From Chloroflexota bacterium (GTDB taxonomy: Bacteria > Chloroflexota > Dehalococcoidia > Lucifugimonadales > UBA3495), in the NCBI GenBank assembly GCA_022561675.1, contig JADFQT010000015.1:1-16695 (forward strand): a DNA stretch of 16,695 nucleotides. Reading direction: 5' to 3'. The notes under the pieces are model-generated. The model had not been told where the DNA came from. It did not search any database and saw nothing but the letters and a program-made list of their open reading frames with translations. The position numbers and the translations under genes were made by a program. Of the stretch, positions 1-7,365 are shown piece by piece. Each line of letters starts with the position of its first letter. Within the stretch, counting starts at the first letter, position 1.

Positions 1-980
1 CCGGTGGCGCGGTAGCCCTGCATGGCGAAGGCGGTGGCCTCGCAGGTGCCACCGCTCATTAGCTGGCGTTGAATTTTTATTGGCTCCGGGCGGTCCTGCA
101 GGATTTCTCTGGCTTTGGTCAGGACCGTCTCGGCTTCGGCGCTGAAGGTGAAGGCGGCGTCGCCCACTCGAATTACCGGACCGCCACCGATTTCGGCGCC
201 GGGCAGGCTGCGGCTGGACTCCAGGGAGACCACCAGGGTGTCCCTGGGCAAAGTGTTGGCCTCCGCCAGCAGACGAGCGCCGACCAGGCCCACTTCTTCC
301 GCTCGGGTAAACACCCCGTATACATCAACGGCAGTCTCCTCTCGGGACAGGATGCTCAACGCTGTCAGGATGCTGCCGCAGCCCGCCAGGTCATCCAATG
401 CTCGCATCCGGATAAAGTCGCCATCCAGCTGGAAATCCACCAGGTCGAAAACCGCCGGGCAGGGAATTGGGACTGACTGGGGTTCCGCCAGTTGAACTCG
501 TATCTGGCGGTCCTCCGTGTCCCCCAGCCTCTCCACAATGGTGGCTGGCAGCCGCCGTCCCTCGGGGTGAATCACCTGCAAGGATAGCCCAGGCGCGAAG
601 CCGCCCGGCGGAACGCCTCCCAGGGCCTTCCCAACCAGGGAGTCTCCTCCGGAAGTTACCTCCACAGCGACGATTTCAAACCCGGGGTGATCCATGTGAG
701 CCACAAAGGCTATGGGTGGGTTCGACGTGGACCCTATAGTGGACCCGGAAGGATTGGACCCCGAAGCAGAGCCGGGCCAAGCTAGCCCGGATCGAGATTC
801 CCCGGATTGAGATGCCAGTTTAGCGAGGATGTTGCCAAAGGCGTCCTCCTCAAAGCTCACTCCCATCTCCCCAAGAACTGCCTTGACCACGGCGGCGACG
901 CCGTCCTCGGAAAATGATGTTGCCGGTGAGCTACCTAGCCTGGCTAGAATCTCCAGGGCGTGCTCTTTCCAACTGGGCAT
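1..980 (-). CDS. M42-family (glutamyl aminopeptidase-like) metallopeptidase, C-terminus beyond the window
   Basis: I translated this frame by hand; it is open from ATG at 980 to the window edge (326 codons). Motifs follow the M42 dinuclear zinc aminopeptidase order: AHMDHPG at residues 94-100 (metal His95, Asp97), ALDDLAG at 194-200 (bridging Asp196), TRAEEVG at 225-231 (catalytic/metal Glu228-Glu229), LESS at 253-256 (Glu254 where the family has an acidic ligand) and GGTCEATAFA at 310-319. The final metal His should lie just outside the window. M42 enzymes cleave N-terminal residues from short peptides in the cytoplasm and often form tetrahedral dodecamers. The start is supported by GGGGGA about 10 nt upstream. 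It lies 76 nt after the surface-protein gene on the same strand, so co-transcription is plausible. Residues about 58-89 form a Ser/Gly/Pro-rich insert just before the first metal site, unlike the compact family core. Substrate is not predictable; an M20/M28 relative is the alternative. Confidence 0.82.
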   Translation of the reverse strand, partial: MPSWKEHALEILARLGSSPATSFSEDGVAAVVKAVLGEMGVSFEEDAFGNILAKLASQSGESRSGLAWPGSASGSNPSGSTIGSTSNPPIAFVAHMDHPGFEIVAVEVTSGGDSLVGKALGGVPPGGFAPGLSLQVIHPEGRRLPATIVERLGDTEDRQIRVQLAEPQSVPIPCPAVFDLVDFQLDGDFIRMRALDDLAGCGSILTALSILSREETAVDVYGVFTRAEEVGLVGARLLAEANTLPRDTLVVSLESSRSLPGAEIGGGPVIRVGDAAFTFSAEAETVLTKAREILQDRPEPIKIQRQLMSGGTCEATAFAMQGYRAT

Positions 981-1056
981 ATATTTTTAATCCCCCGAGG
1001 CGGTTTGGAGGATTATATCAGCCGGAAGTCCCATGAGGGTCGGCGGCCAACTAGGT

Positions 1057-3015
1057 TCAGGGCAACACCGCCATTTGGTCTGCCTGGTCCAGGCCGGGAT
1101 CGTCGATTCGGAACTCGACTGAAACGCTTTCCTGGGAATCGTTGAGGGTAGACTCGACGAAAAAATCGATCTCCAGGTAGTCGGTATTGTCTACCGTGGT
1201 GTACGCCGAGAATGGGAGAGTCGCGGTATAGGTTTGCCATTCGGTGCTGATGATGTTACCCGTATCGGCCGAATCGGTGTACAGGGTAGCCCGGACTGTC
1301 CCGTCGGCCTGGCGGATCAGCAGATCCAGGTCGGCGTGAACATCCAGCCGCACCAATCGGGTGTACCCCGCGATGGAAATGTCGGTGCCGAGGTCCTCCA
1401 TGTATTCGTCCCACAGGTTGCTGCTATTGATGCCAACCGCAGCCTGGACGTGGGAGCCGGCCGGCAGCTTCTTGTTCCAATTGTCCGTTGAGTCGGCGTG
1501 CCGAAACCCAATGTCGCTTTCGTTGGCGACCTCAGCGTGTAGTAATAGCCCGTTGGCTGTGGTGTCCACCCCAAAGGTGTCGGCATCCAGCGAGGTCCAA
1601 ACTCCGGTGACCGGGTCGGTGGCGGCCAGGTCGTTGGTGTAGTAAACCACGGAGCCTTTAGTCTGCCCCACCAGGTAAATGTTGGTGGCGCCCTCTAAAT
1701 AGGTCTCAAATTCCTTATTGCCGTCCAGCCCCACCAGGTACATGGTGTTGCCCTTGACCGGAGTTGTCAGGCTGGTAGTGGAGTAGCTGCTGCCCACCTC
1801 CCGGATGCCGTATCGTTTAGCATCTCCGGTTAGGAACAGTATCGCTCCGTCGGCATCGGAGTCCACCTGGCTGGAAAGGTCGACTGCGGCCCACGAGCCC
1901 GTGGTGCCGATGGTAACGTCGGCCGGGGATGAAAAGAAGGAAGGATCGGTGCCAATGGTGTACCCAATCAGTTTGAAGTCGATAGCCGGACTGGTGATGT
2001 AACCCTGGATTAACCGGTTGCTGTCAATCTTCACCATCTGCCAGCGGTGGTTTTCCGCTCCCACCTGAACCGGGCCGTAATGCGGGTTGGACATGTAGTC
2101 GCGGGAGTCCTCCTTACCGCGCAGGACGCCTCCCTGCGTCCAATCTAATCCGGTATTGACCACCTCCACCACCGCGCCGGTAGCTCCGACGGGCACGTGT
2201 GCGGTCAGATCTATATCCTGCCAGCTGTCCATGGTGGAGAGGCTGATGTCCCTGGCATTTTCGAACCAGACGAATCCGAAGTCAGCTTTGTCGCGCCTCA
2301 ACCGGTAGGTAACGTCCCAGGTGGAAGCGCGGATCTGGTCGGTGTCCGTTAAAGGAATGACGAACTTGCCATCGTTGGGACTGGGCCGCAGGCGAGCTAC
2401 TTGCTCGCTGGCGATGGATACGGACAGGGTGGCGGCGGTGCCGTCGGGAGACGCCGCTTTCAGCTGGTAATAATCAACGCTGTTAATACTTGAAGTTTCG
2501 GAATGGAAGTAGTGGGTGGTGGGACAGGAGAAGTAACTTGAGTCGATCACTCCACCGGGGGTGACCACCACCAGGGTACCCGAGCTGTCGAACTGGATCA
2601 GGGGAGAAATGGGTACTTTAAAAGTGGCCGTTTCCACCGGATTCCACTGATTCGGATCCCTGGTATCGGGATTCAGAGATCCCAGAGTCCAGTCGGTGGT
2701 GTACTCCAGGTGGTTGACCACCTTGGCGGAAGAGGTATCGGTGTAGTCTGCCAGCAGATCCATTTCGGAGAATCTGGCGACCGAGGTTTGACCGGTATTA
2801 TCCACCGGAGCAGTTAAAGTATTACATCCCAGGTCCATGCCAAGGTTGTCAGACTGGATGGCGATGGAGGTGTTCGTGTGCTCCACCTGCTGGGCTATGC
2901 TGGCCTGAATCAGCCTGCTCTGGTCTGACCACATTTCCGTGAGGAACAGGAAGGTAAGGCTGGATAACAGCAGGAAAGTGGCGGTAATGATAAGGCCGGG
3001 GATTGCTTCGCTCAC
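1057..3015 (-). CDS. N-terminally anchored extracellular protein with three tandem beta-rich modules
   Basis: This is a 652-residue protein I cannot assign to a named family. Residues 3-28 are one hydrophobic helix (SEAIPGLIITATFLLLSS...) followed by a polar region, so the bulk is probably outside the cell, anchored by its N-terminus. The SEAIPG start recalls archaeal-type pilin N-termini but lacks a basic prepilin leader. The rest is rich in Thr, Ser, Asp and aromatic residues with strand-like alternation and only two Cys (64 and 164), typical of secreted proteins. Three diverged modules can be aligned at about 246-353, 358-452 and 456-552. Each runs from a W-x3-D segment, through an A(D/T/N)G-hydrophobic segment, to a D/N-rich stretch and a closing (I/L)xGxT motif. 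Residues 553-652 look like a separate jelly-roll or carbohydrate-binding type domain; that is inference. GTG at 3015 is chosen because AGGAG lies 9 nt upstream. An in-frame ATG at 3117 would add 34 residues. Confidence 0.72.
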   Translation of the reverse strand: MSEAIPGLIITATFLLLSSLTFLFLTEMWSDQSRLIQASIAQQVEHTNTSIAIQSDNLGMDLGCNTLTAPVDNTGQTSVARFSEMDLLADYTDTSSAKVVNHLEYTTDWTLGSLNPDTRDPNQWNPVETATFKVPISPLIQFDSSGTLVVVTPGGVIDSSYFSCPTTHYFHSETSSINSVDYYQLKAASPDGTAATLSVSIASEQVARLRPSPNDGKFVIPLTDTDQIRASTWDVTYRLRRDKADFGFVWFENARDISLSTMDSWQDIDLTAHVPVGATGAVVEVVNTGLDWTQGGVLRGKEDSRDYMSNPHYGPVQVGAENHRWQMVKIDSNRLIQGYITSPAIDFKLIGYTIGTDPSFFSSPADVTIGTTGSWAAVDLSSQVDSDADGAILFLTGDAKRYGIREVGSSYSTTSLTTPVKGNTMYLVGLDGNKEFETYLEGATNIYLVGQTKGSVVYYTNDLAATDPVTGVWTSLDADTFGVDTTANGLLLHAEVANESDIGFRHADSTDNWNKKLPAGSHVQAAVGINSSNLWDEYMEDLGTDISIAGYTRLVRLDVHADLDLLIRQADGTVRATLYTDSADTGNIISTEWQTYTATLPFSAYTTVDNTDYLEIDFFVESTLNDSQESVSVEFRIDDPGLDQADQMAVLP

Positions 3016-3024
3016 GGTGGAACG

Positions 3025-3029
3025 CTCCT
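3025..3029 (-). promoter_or_regulatory. Ribosome binding site AGGAG deciding the GTG start at 3015
   Basis: On the minus strand AGGAG is followed by 9 nt and then GTG, placing the start directly before the hydrophobic helix. The longer reading frame from ATG 3117 would put 34 polar residues ahead of the helix, which is less natural for an exported protein. Confidence 0.55.
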
Positions 3030-3126
3030 GCTGGCCTGTTGGATTCTGGATTGTTGAAGAGTCGGTACTCGGGAATGTGATGGGTCTTGGCCGGGTAACC
3101 CAGCCAATGGTTCCCAACCAAATTTC

Positions 3127-3155
3127 AATCTAGCCAAGGCCAACTCTAATTTCAA
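3127..3155 (-). promoter_or_regulatory. Candidate sigma-70 promoter for the surface-protein gene
   Basis: On the minus strand TTGAAA (3150-3155) and TAGATT (3127-3132) are separated by exactly 17 nt. Transcription would begin near 3120, giving a leader of about 105 nt before the GTG at 3015. It would also start almost on top of the alternative ATG at 3117, so a leaderless longer form is conceivable. The 3016-3394 gap holds this promoter and the oppositely directed one at 3253-3278; I see no gene in it. Confidence 0.4.
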
Positions 3156-3252
3156 AAGCTCCTGAATGCTAATGGAAAGCATCCAGTGTGGCTTCAGTGT
3201 TCTGTACCTAGATGAGAGGATGGATGAGACCCCGGCAAGGGTGAAGCGGTAG

Positions 3253-3278
3253 TTGCTGGCCAGTCACGGTGTTATACT
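3253..3278 (+). promoter_or_regulatory. Candidate extended -10 promoter for the Ldh2-type dehydrogenase
   Basis: TATACT at 3273-3278 is preceded by TGT, giving an extended -10 (TGTTATACT). TTGCTG at 3253-3258 lies 14 nt upstream, which is short for a -35 box, so the extended -10 probably matters more. The start of transcription would be near 3285. That argues against translation from the ATG at 3269 and for the TTG at 3356 or the ATG at 3395. Confidence 0.35.
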
Positions 3279-3394
3279 GCCCTTGCTACGCTGGATACAA
3301 GTTGCAGCTTGTCAGTTGGCGTATAAGCTGCAGGGCAGCGGTATTAGGGGGAATCTTGCTTCCACAATTCCGAGTCCAACAAGACGATGCCGTC

Positions 3395-4432
3395 ATGGTT
3401 TCGGGGGATGACCTGAAAACCACAGTGGCAGCCGTATTGCAGAAGATGGGAGTGCCCGAAGAGGATGCCGAATTGGGCGCCGACGTGATGGTACTCGCCG
3501 ACCTTCGGGGTGTAGACAGCCACGGGGTATCCAACATGCTGCGCAGCTACGTCAGGGGTTATACCAGCGGCCAGATCAATCCCCGCCCCAACATGAGGGT
3601 GATTCGGGAAACACCCAGCACCGCCAATCTGGACTCCGACCGGGGTTTGGGCATTATCACCGCCCCCAAGGGAATGGACCTGGCCATCAAAAAAGCGAAA
3701 GAGGTGGGGGTGGGAATGGTTACTCTGGGCAATGCCCGCCATCTGGGAATGGCTTCCTACCACGCCATGCTGGCCCTGGAACACGACATGATCGGGGTCT
3801 GCATGACCAGCTGTCCGCCCCGGGTGCTGCCGACCTTCGGAGCCGAGCCCCGTTTGGGGACCAACCCCATAGCGGTGGCGGTACCGGCCAACAAGGAGCC
3901 GCCCTTTGTTTTCGACGCGGCGACCAGTTCGGTGGCCCAGAACAAGATCGAAATCGCCCGCCGGTTGGGCGCCAAGCTGGAGCCGGGATGGCTGGCCGCC
4001 GAGGACGGCACCCCCATCATGGAAGAGGTGGACGTGCCGGAGACCTACAGCCTGCTACCTCTGGGAGGAACCCGGGAATTGGGCTCCCACAAGGGGTACG
4101 GACTCTCCTGCGTGGTGGATATTCTGGCCGGCGTGCTCACCGGAGTAGGTTATGGTGCGGTGCCGGGGAGGCCCAACTTTGGCCATTATGTCGCCGCCTA
4201 CAGCATTGCCGGGTTTGATGACCCGACCCACTTTAAAGAGACGATGGACGAGTGGCTTCTGATGATGAAGAGCACCGCTCCTGCCCCGGGTCACGACCGG
4301 GTTTTGGTCGCCGGGCAGCCCGAGGCGGAGATGGAGGCGATACGGCGGGTGGAGGGCATCCCTCTCCATCAGGAAGTGGTCGATTTTATCCACGACACTT
4401 GCGCCGAACTGGCCATTCCCTGCGCTTTTTGA
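3395..4432 (+). CDS. Ldh2 family NAD(P)-dependent malate/L-lactate-type dehydrogenase
   Basis: A 345-residue protein of the malate/L-lactate/ureidoglycolate/sulfolactate dehydrogenase superfamily, whose fold differs from classical LDH/MDH. These enzymes oxidise 2-hydroxyacids, or reduce 2-oxoacids, with NAD(P). Visible family blocks are DLRGVDSHG (residues 37-44, catalytic His43), NARHLG (113-118, His116), TNPIAVAVP (156-164), FDAATSS (173-179) and SHKGYGL (231-237, Lys233). Length fits the family (330-360). The true substrate cannot be told from sequence: malate, lactate, ureidoglycolate, sulfolactate and 2,3-diketogulonate enzymes share these motifs, and there is no diagnostic neighbour. 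The start is uncertain. ATG 3395 begins where relatives begin but has a weak ribosome site. TTG 3356, 4 nt after GGGGGAATC, would add 13 residues. The gene converges on the hydrolase at 4494 with 61 nt between them and no clear terminator hairpin. Confidence 0.87.
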   Translation: MVSGDDLKTTVAAVLQKMGVPEEDAELGADVMVLADLRGVDSHGVSNMLRSYVRGYTSGQINPRPNMRVIRETPSTANLDSDRGLGIITAPKGMDLAIKKAKEVGVGMVTLGNARHLGMASYHAMLALEHDMIGVCMTSCPPRVLPTFGAEPRLGTNPIAVAVPANKEPPFVFDAATSSVAQNKIEIARRLGAKLEPGWLAAEDGTPIMEEVDVPETYSLLPLGGTRELGSHKGYGLSCVVDILAGVLTGVGYGAVPGRPNFGHYVAAYSIAGFDDPTHFKETMDEWLLMMKSTAPAPGHDRVLVAGQPEAEMEAIRRVEGIPLHQEVVDFIHDTCAELAIPCAF

Positions 4433-4493
4433 TGACCAGCATGGCCGGGTGCATCCTGCGCCTGCCTGAGGGTATTAGTAGAGTATTGGCCGG

Positions 4494-5282
4494 TCAGGGA
4501 CCTAGAAATTCGAGGGCGATTTGGGCGAATTCCTCCGGCTTCTCAATCTGGGGTGAGTGACCGCAGCTTTCGAAAATTACCAGGTCGGATCCGGGAATGG
4601 CTTTCTGATACAGTTGGCCGCATTCCGCTGGAACGAGCCGATCCTCCCTTCCCCAAACAATCCGGGTCGGGAGGCGTACTCTGGCTAAGAGAGTGGGCAA
4701 CCGTGGATCGTGCATGTAGGGCTTCCAGCACAGCCTGACCGCCATCTCCCGGTCTCGCTCCGCCAGGGCTGCCTGCTCCGCAGTGGGAGTCTGACCGTAA
4801 ATTTCATCGTACTCGGGTACCTGTTTGGCGTCGTGGAAGCTTAACTCAGCTATTTGGGCTGGAGCAATCAGGAATATGTCGGTTATTTCTCCGCTCTGCG
4901 GCTTGATACCGACCGGGTCCACCAGCATCAATTTGCTGAAGGAGTGCTGACACATGACTGCCATCTCCGCGGCCAGCCAGCCCCCCATGGAAAAGCCGAT
5001 GCACCGCGCGCCCTCCAGACCCTGCTCTTCCTGGAACCAGGTATAAAAGCAGGCCAGGTCTTGCATGTTCCGAATCCAGTCTGGCCGCTCGGAAGCTCCG
5101 AATCCCGGATGGGTCGGCAGGTACACCGTATATTTATCGGCTAGCGACTGCACGTATCTCAGCCAGCCCCGGTTGCCGCCGGAGCCGTGCAGCAGCAGCA
5201 GGGGCTCGCCAGACCCGCCCTTGAATAGCTGTATCTTGGTTCCGCCAACCTGTACCGACACTTCAGCGAAATTGGCCGTCAT
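4494..5282 (-). CDS. Alpha/beta hydrolase fold protein
   Basis: A 262-residue complete alpha/beta hydrolase. The oxyanion-hole motif HGSGG is at 32-36, the nucleophile elbow GFSMGG at 96-101 (Ser98), the acid in WGREDRLVP (Asp214) and the base in CGHSPQIEKP (His242). The residue order and the C-terminal EKPEEFAQIALEFL segment match the MhpC/haloperoxidase-like group (esterases, C-C bond hydrolases, epoxide or lactone hydrolases), so the substrate is undecided. There is no signal peptide, so it is cytoplasmic. Start ATG 5282 has GGGAG about 10 nt upstream. It is divergent from serA and convergent with the Ldh2 gene, so it is probably a single-gene unit from the promoter at 5361-5389. Confidence 0.88.
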   Translation of the reverse strand: MTANFAEVSVQVGGTKIQLFKGGSGEPLLLLHGSGGNRGWLRYVQSLADKYTVYLPTHPGFGASERPDWIRNMQDLACFYTWFQEEQGLEGARCIGFSMGGWLAAEMAVMCQHSFSKLMLVDPVGIKPQSGEITDIFLIAPAQIAELSFHDAKQVPEYDEIYGQTPTAEQAALAERDREMAVRLCWKPYMHDPRLPTLLARVRLPTRIVWGREDRLVPAECGQLYQKAIPGSDLVIFESCGHSPQIEKPEEFAQIALEFLGP

Positions 5283-5360
5283 ATATCTCTAGCTCCCTGT
5301 GCGCGTAGCGCCCGGGCTCACCCTGGACCCGGCTATCCACCGGCCGCCGCTTCGGGGTTC

Positions 5361-5389
5361 ATACTAACATTTGGGCTGGCTGGTGTCAT
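5361..5389 (-). promoter_or_regulatory. Candidate promoter for the alpha/beta hydrolase (extended -10)
   Basis: On the minus strand ATGACA (5384-5389, five of six to TTGACA) is followed by 17 nt and TAGTAT (5361-5366), which is preceded by TGT. The combination of a near-consensus -35, ideal spacing and extended -10 makes this one of the better promoters in the window. Transcription would start near 5354, about 72 nt before the ATG. The -35 hexamer touches the left arm of the inverted repeat at 5388-5415. Confidence 0.5.
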
Positions 5390-5415
5390 ACCCAATTTGA
5401 CGTTAGAATGGGTAT
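5388..5415. promoter_or_regulatory. Inverted repeat in the hydrolase-serA divergent spacer, possible operator
   Basis: ATACCCA (5388-5394) and TGGGTAT (5409-5415) are a perfect 7-bp inverted repeat separated by 14 nt. The centre-to-centre distance of 21 bp is two helical turns, suited to a dimeric regulator. The left arm overlaps the -35 box of the hydrolase promoter, and the repeat lies upstream of serA. No regulator gene is nearby, so the operator role is inference. Confidence 0.35.
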
Positions 5416-5494
5416 CGCGATTTGCGGGTGGGCCAGGCGGTATAAGCGGCAGAAGCGATCCCCTGGCTTATCCTCGTTAGTAAGGTGAAAGGAT

Positions 5495-7075
5495 ATGTCC
5501 CGAGTGTTAGTTGCCGACCCCATCGCTCCGGAAGGGGTGGAGCTGTTGGGGTCCGGTGCAGACGTCGATGTGAAGCACGGTTTGAAGCCGCCGGAGCTGC
5601 TGAAGATCATAGGTTCCTACGACGCATTGGTGGTGCGGAGCGAAACCAAGGTCACCCCGGAGGTAGTGAAGGCAGCCAAGAATCTTCGGGTCATCGCTCG
5701 GGCCGGCATCGGGGTGGATAACATCAACCTTGAAGCGGCTACTGGCGCCGGAATAGCGGTGGTCAACGCACCGGTCGGAAACACGGTCGCAGCCGCCGAG
5801 CATACCATGGCCTTAATGCTGGCCCTGGCCCGCAACGTGCCTCAGGCCTACCAGTCTCTGAGGCAGGGAGAGTGGAAGCGCAGTGCCTTCATGGGCATTG
5901 AAATTCGGAACAAGGTATTGGGGGTCATTGGCCTGGGTCGGGTCGGCTCGGAGGTGTGCCGTCGGGCCCAGAGCTTTGGCATGCGCCTGGTGGGATTTGA
6001 CCCTTTCGTCGCGCCGGATTACGCCCGCCGGCTGGGGGTGGAGACCAAGTCGCTGGATGAGCTACTGGCAGAGGCCGACTTCGTTACTCTGCATACCCCG
6101 CTCACGCCCAGCACCAGTAATCTGATTGGTCGCCGCGAGCTGGGTTTGCTAAAGCCCGGAGCTCGCTTGATCAACGTGGCCCGAGGGGAACTGATCGACG
6201 AGGAGGCATTACTGGAGGCTCTGGACTCGGACCGGCTGGCCGGTGTGGCCCTGGACGTATTTGTCCTGGAGCCCCCGGCGGCAGACTCGCCTTTGGTGCA
6301 GCACCCCAAGGTGCTGGCCACGCCTCACCTGGGCGCCTCGACCGAAGAAGCTCAGCGAGAGGTTGCCATAGAGGCCGCCGAACAGGTACTGGCCGTCCTG
6401 AGCGGGCTTCCCGCGCGTAACACGGTCAACGCGCCGGTGTTGCCCCCGGAGGTGCACCAGTTGTTGGCCCCCTATATTCCGGTGGGTACCTTGCTGGGCA
6501 AACTGCTCACCCATTTGGCGGAAGGCCAATTTGTCGGCGTTACCATCAACTACCAGGGGGAGATAGCCAAATACGATACTTCCATGCTGCAGGCAGCGGT
6601 GTTGGAAGGATTGCTGTCGCCGGTCAGTTCGGAGCAAGTGAACCTGATTAATGCGCCCTTGCTGGCCAAGCGGCGGGGCCTGGACATCACCGAGCAGAAA
6701 AATACGGCGGCTCAGGAGTATTCCAGCCTGATCACCGCAACTCTGACTACTACCGGCGACAGCATTACCCTCTCGGGCACCTCCCTACGGGAAGAGCCGC
6801 ATATTGTTAAGGTCAACGATTACTGGTTGGACGTGGTTCCTTCAACTCCTTACCTGTTGTTCGTGGATAACGCAGACCATCCCGGCTCCATTGGGGCCGT
6901 GGGCACCGTGGCCGGGCGGAACAACATCAATATCAGCTTCATGGAGGTGGGCCGCCTCAGCCCCCGGGGCCGGGCAATGATGATAATCGGGTTGGACGAC
7001 CCGGTACCGCCGGAAGTGCTGGCAGAGATCAACGCACTGCCCCAAATTTATGACGCCCGTTTGGTCAAGCTATAA
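5495..7075 (+). CDS. serA: D-3-phosphoglycerate dehydrogenase, long ACT-containing form
   Basis: A 526-residue enzyme oxidising 3-phosphoglycerate to 3-phosphohydroxypyruvate with NAD, the first step of phosphorylated serine synthesis. Domain order: substrate-binding lobe about 1-98 and 283-312; NAD-binding Rossmann lobe about 99-282 with GLGRVG at 146-151 and Asp169 after the second strand; catalytic Arg230 (VARGELID), Glu259 (VLEPP) and His278 (PHLGAS); intervening ASB domain about 315-450; C-terminal ACT domain about 453-526 (LLFVDNADHPGSIG). Length and layout match the long form known from Mycobacterium and Bacillus. In some members serine binds the ACT domain as feedback inhibitor; whether it does here is unknown. 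AAGGTG lies 6 nt before ATG 5495. No serC or serB is adjacent, so the pathway is dispersed. An inverted-repeat element begins 24 nt after the stop. Confidence 0.96.
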   Translation: MSRVLVADPIAPEGVELLGSGADVDVKHGLKPPELLKIIGSYDALVVRSETKVTPEVVKAAKNLRVIARAGIGVDNINLEAATGAGIAVVNAPVGNTVAAAEHTMALMLALARNVPQAYQSLRQGEWKRSAFMGIEIRNKVLGVIGLGRVGSEVCRRAQSFGMRLVGFDPFVAPDYARRLGVETKSLDELLAEADFVTLHTPLTPSTSNLIGRRELGLLKPGARLINVARGELIDEEALLEALDSDRLAGVALDVFVLEPPAADSPLVQHPKVLATPHLGASTEEAQREVAIEAAEQVLAVLSGLPARNTVNAPVLPPEVHQLLAPYIPVGTLLGKLLTHLAEGQFVGVTINYQGEIAKYDTSMLQAAVLEGLLSPVSSEQVNLINAPLLAKRRGLDITEQKNTAAQEYSSLITATLTTTGDSITLSGTSLREEPHIVKVNDYWLDVVPSTPYLLFVDNADHPGSIGAVGTVAGRNNINISFMEVGRLSPRGRAMMIIGLDDPVPPEVLAEINALPQIYDARLVKL

Positions 7076-7098
7076 GTAATTATCTCAGAACGACCCAT

Positions 7099-7243
7099 GT
7101 CATTCCGAAGGAGCGAAGCGACTGAGGAATCTAAATTCTAGGCCCATAAATTCTTACGCGTCAGCACTGCACTCACACTTTAGCCAGCGGCGTTAGGACC
7201 ATGTTCCCAGGGACTTTAGACCCCTCGCTTCGCTCGGGGTGAC
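7099..7243. repeat. MITE-like intergenic element with long imperfect inverted ends
   Basis: The left end (7099-7135) begins GTCATTCCGAAGGAGCGAAG and continues through GAGGAATCTAAA. The right end (7215-7243), read on the minus strand, begins GTCACCCCGAGCGAAGCGAG and continues GGGTCTAAA. The two ends align with a few substitutions and small gaps, sharing GTCA, CCCG/TCCG, AGCGAAGCGA and TCTAAA. About 79 nt lie between the arms. No reading frame or transposase is present. Similar GAGCGAAGCGA palindromes are familiar to me as abundant intergenic repeats in environmental bacterial genomes, but I cannot confirm copy number here. Transcribed, it could fold into a long hairpin and end serA transcripts. 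The 7076-7365 gap otherwise holds only the leader of the next gene. Confidence 0.6.
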
Positions 7244-7325
7244 GCCTTACGGTCGTGACTAAGTCTTGGCTGGCAAATTAATAGGGCTTCCCCGCAGAGC
7301 AACCTAAACTAGTCAGGGTCTGTAA

Positions 7326-7349
7326 CCGAAGTTTTTACCCGAAGTTTTT
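7326..7349 (+). repeat. Tandem 13-nt direct repeat ahead of the ketopantoate-reductase-like gene
   Basis: CCGAAGTTTTT occurs at 7326-7336 and again at 7339-7349, a period of 13 nt. The second copy ends just before the strong AGGGAGG ribosome site (about 7351-7357). The poly-T tracts keep this leader free of structure, which may favour ribosome access. It could equally be a slippage duplication with no role. Confidence 0.5.
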
Positions 7350-7365
7350 CAGGGAGGATGCAAGC

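Noticed and set aside
69..739. Short plus-strand open frames at the left edge
   Set aside because: They are shadows of the minus-strand M42-like peptidase, whose metal motifs are clear in the other frame.
3269..3394. A 42-codon N-terminal extension of the Ldh2-type dehydrogenase
   Set aside because: It is Cys-rich, not part of the family, and would begin upstream of the predicted transcription start.
5397..5425. TTGACG at 5397 as a -35 box for serA
   Set aside because: No acceptable -10 occurs 16-18 nt downstream; the hexamer lies between the arms of the inverted repeat. TATAAG at 5441 is a better -10 but lacks a normally spaced -35.
7099..7349. CRISPR-like or phage attachment interpretation of the repeats between serA and the next gene
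   Set aside because: There are only two inverted arms, no regular direct repeats with spacers, no integrase and no cas genes.
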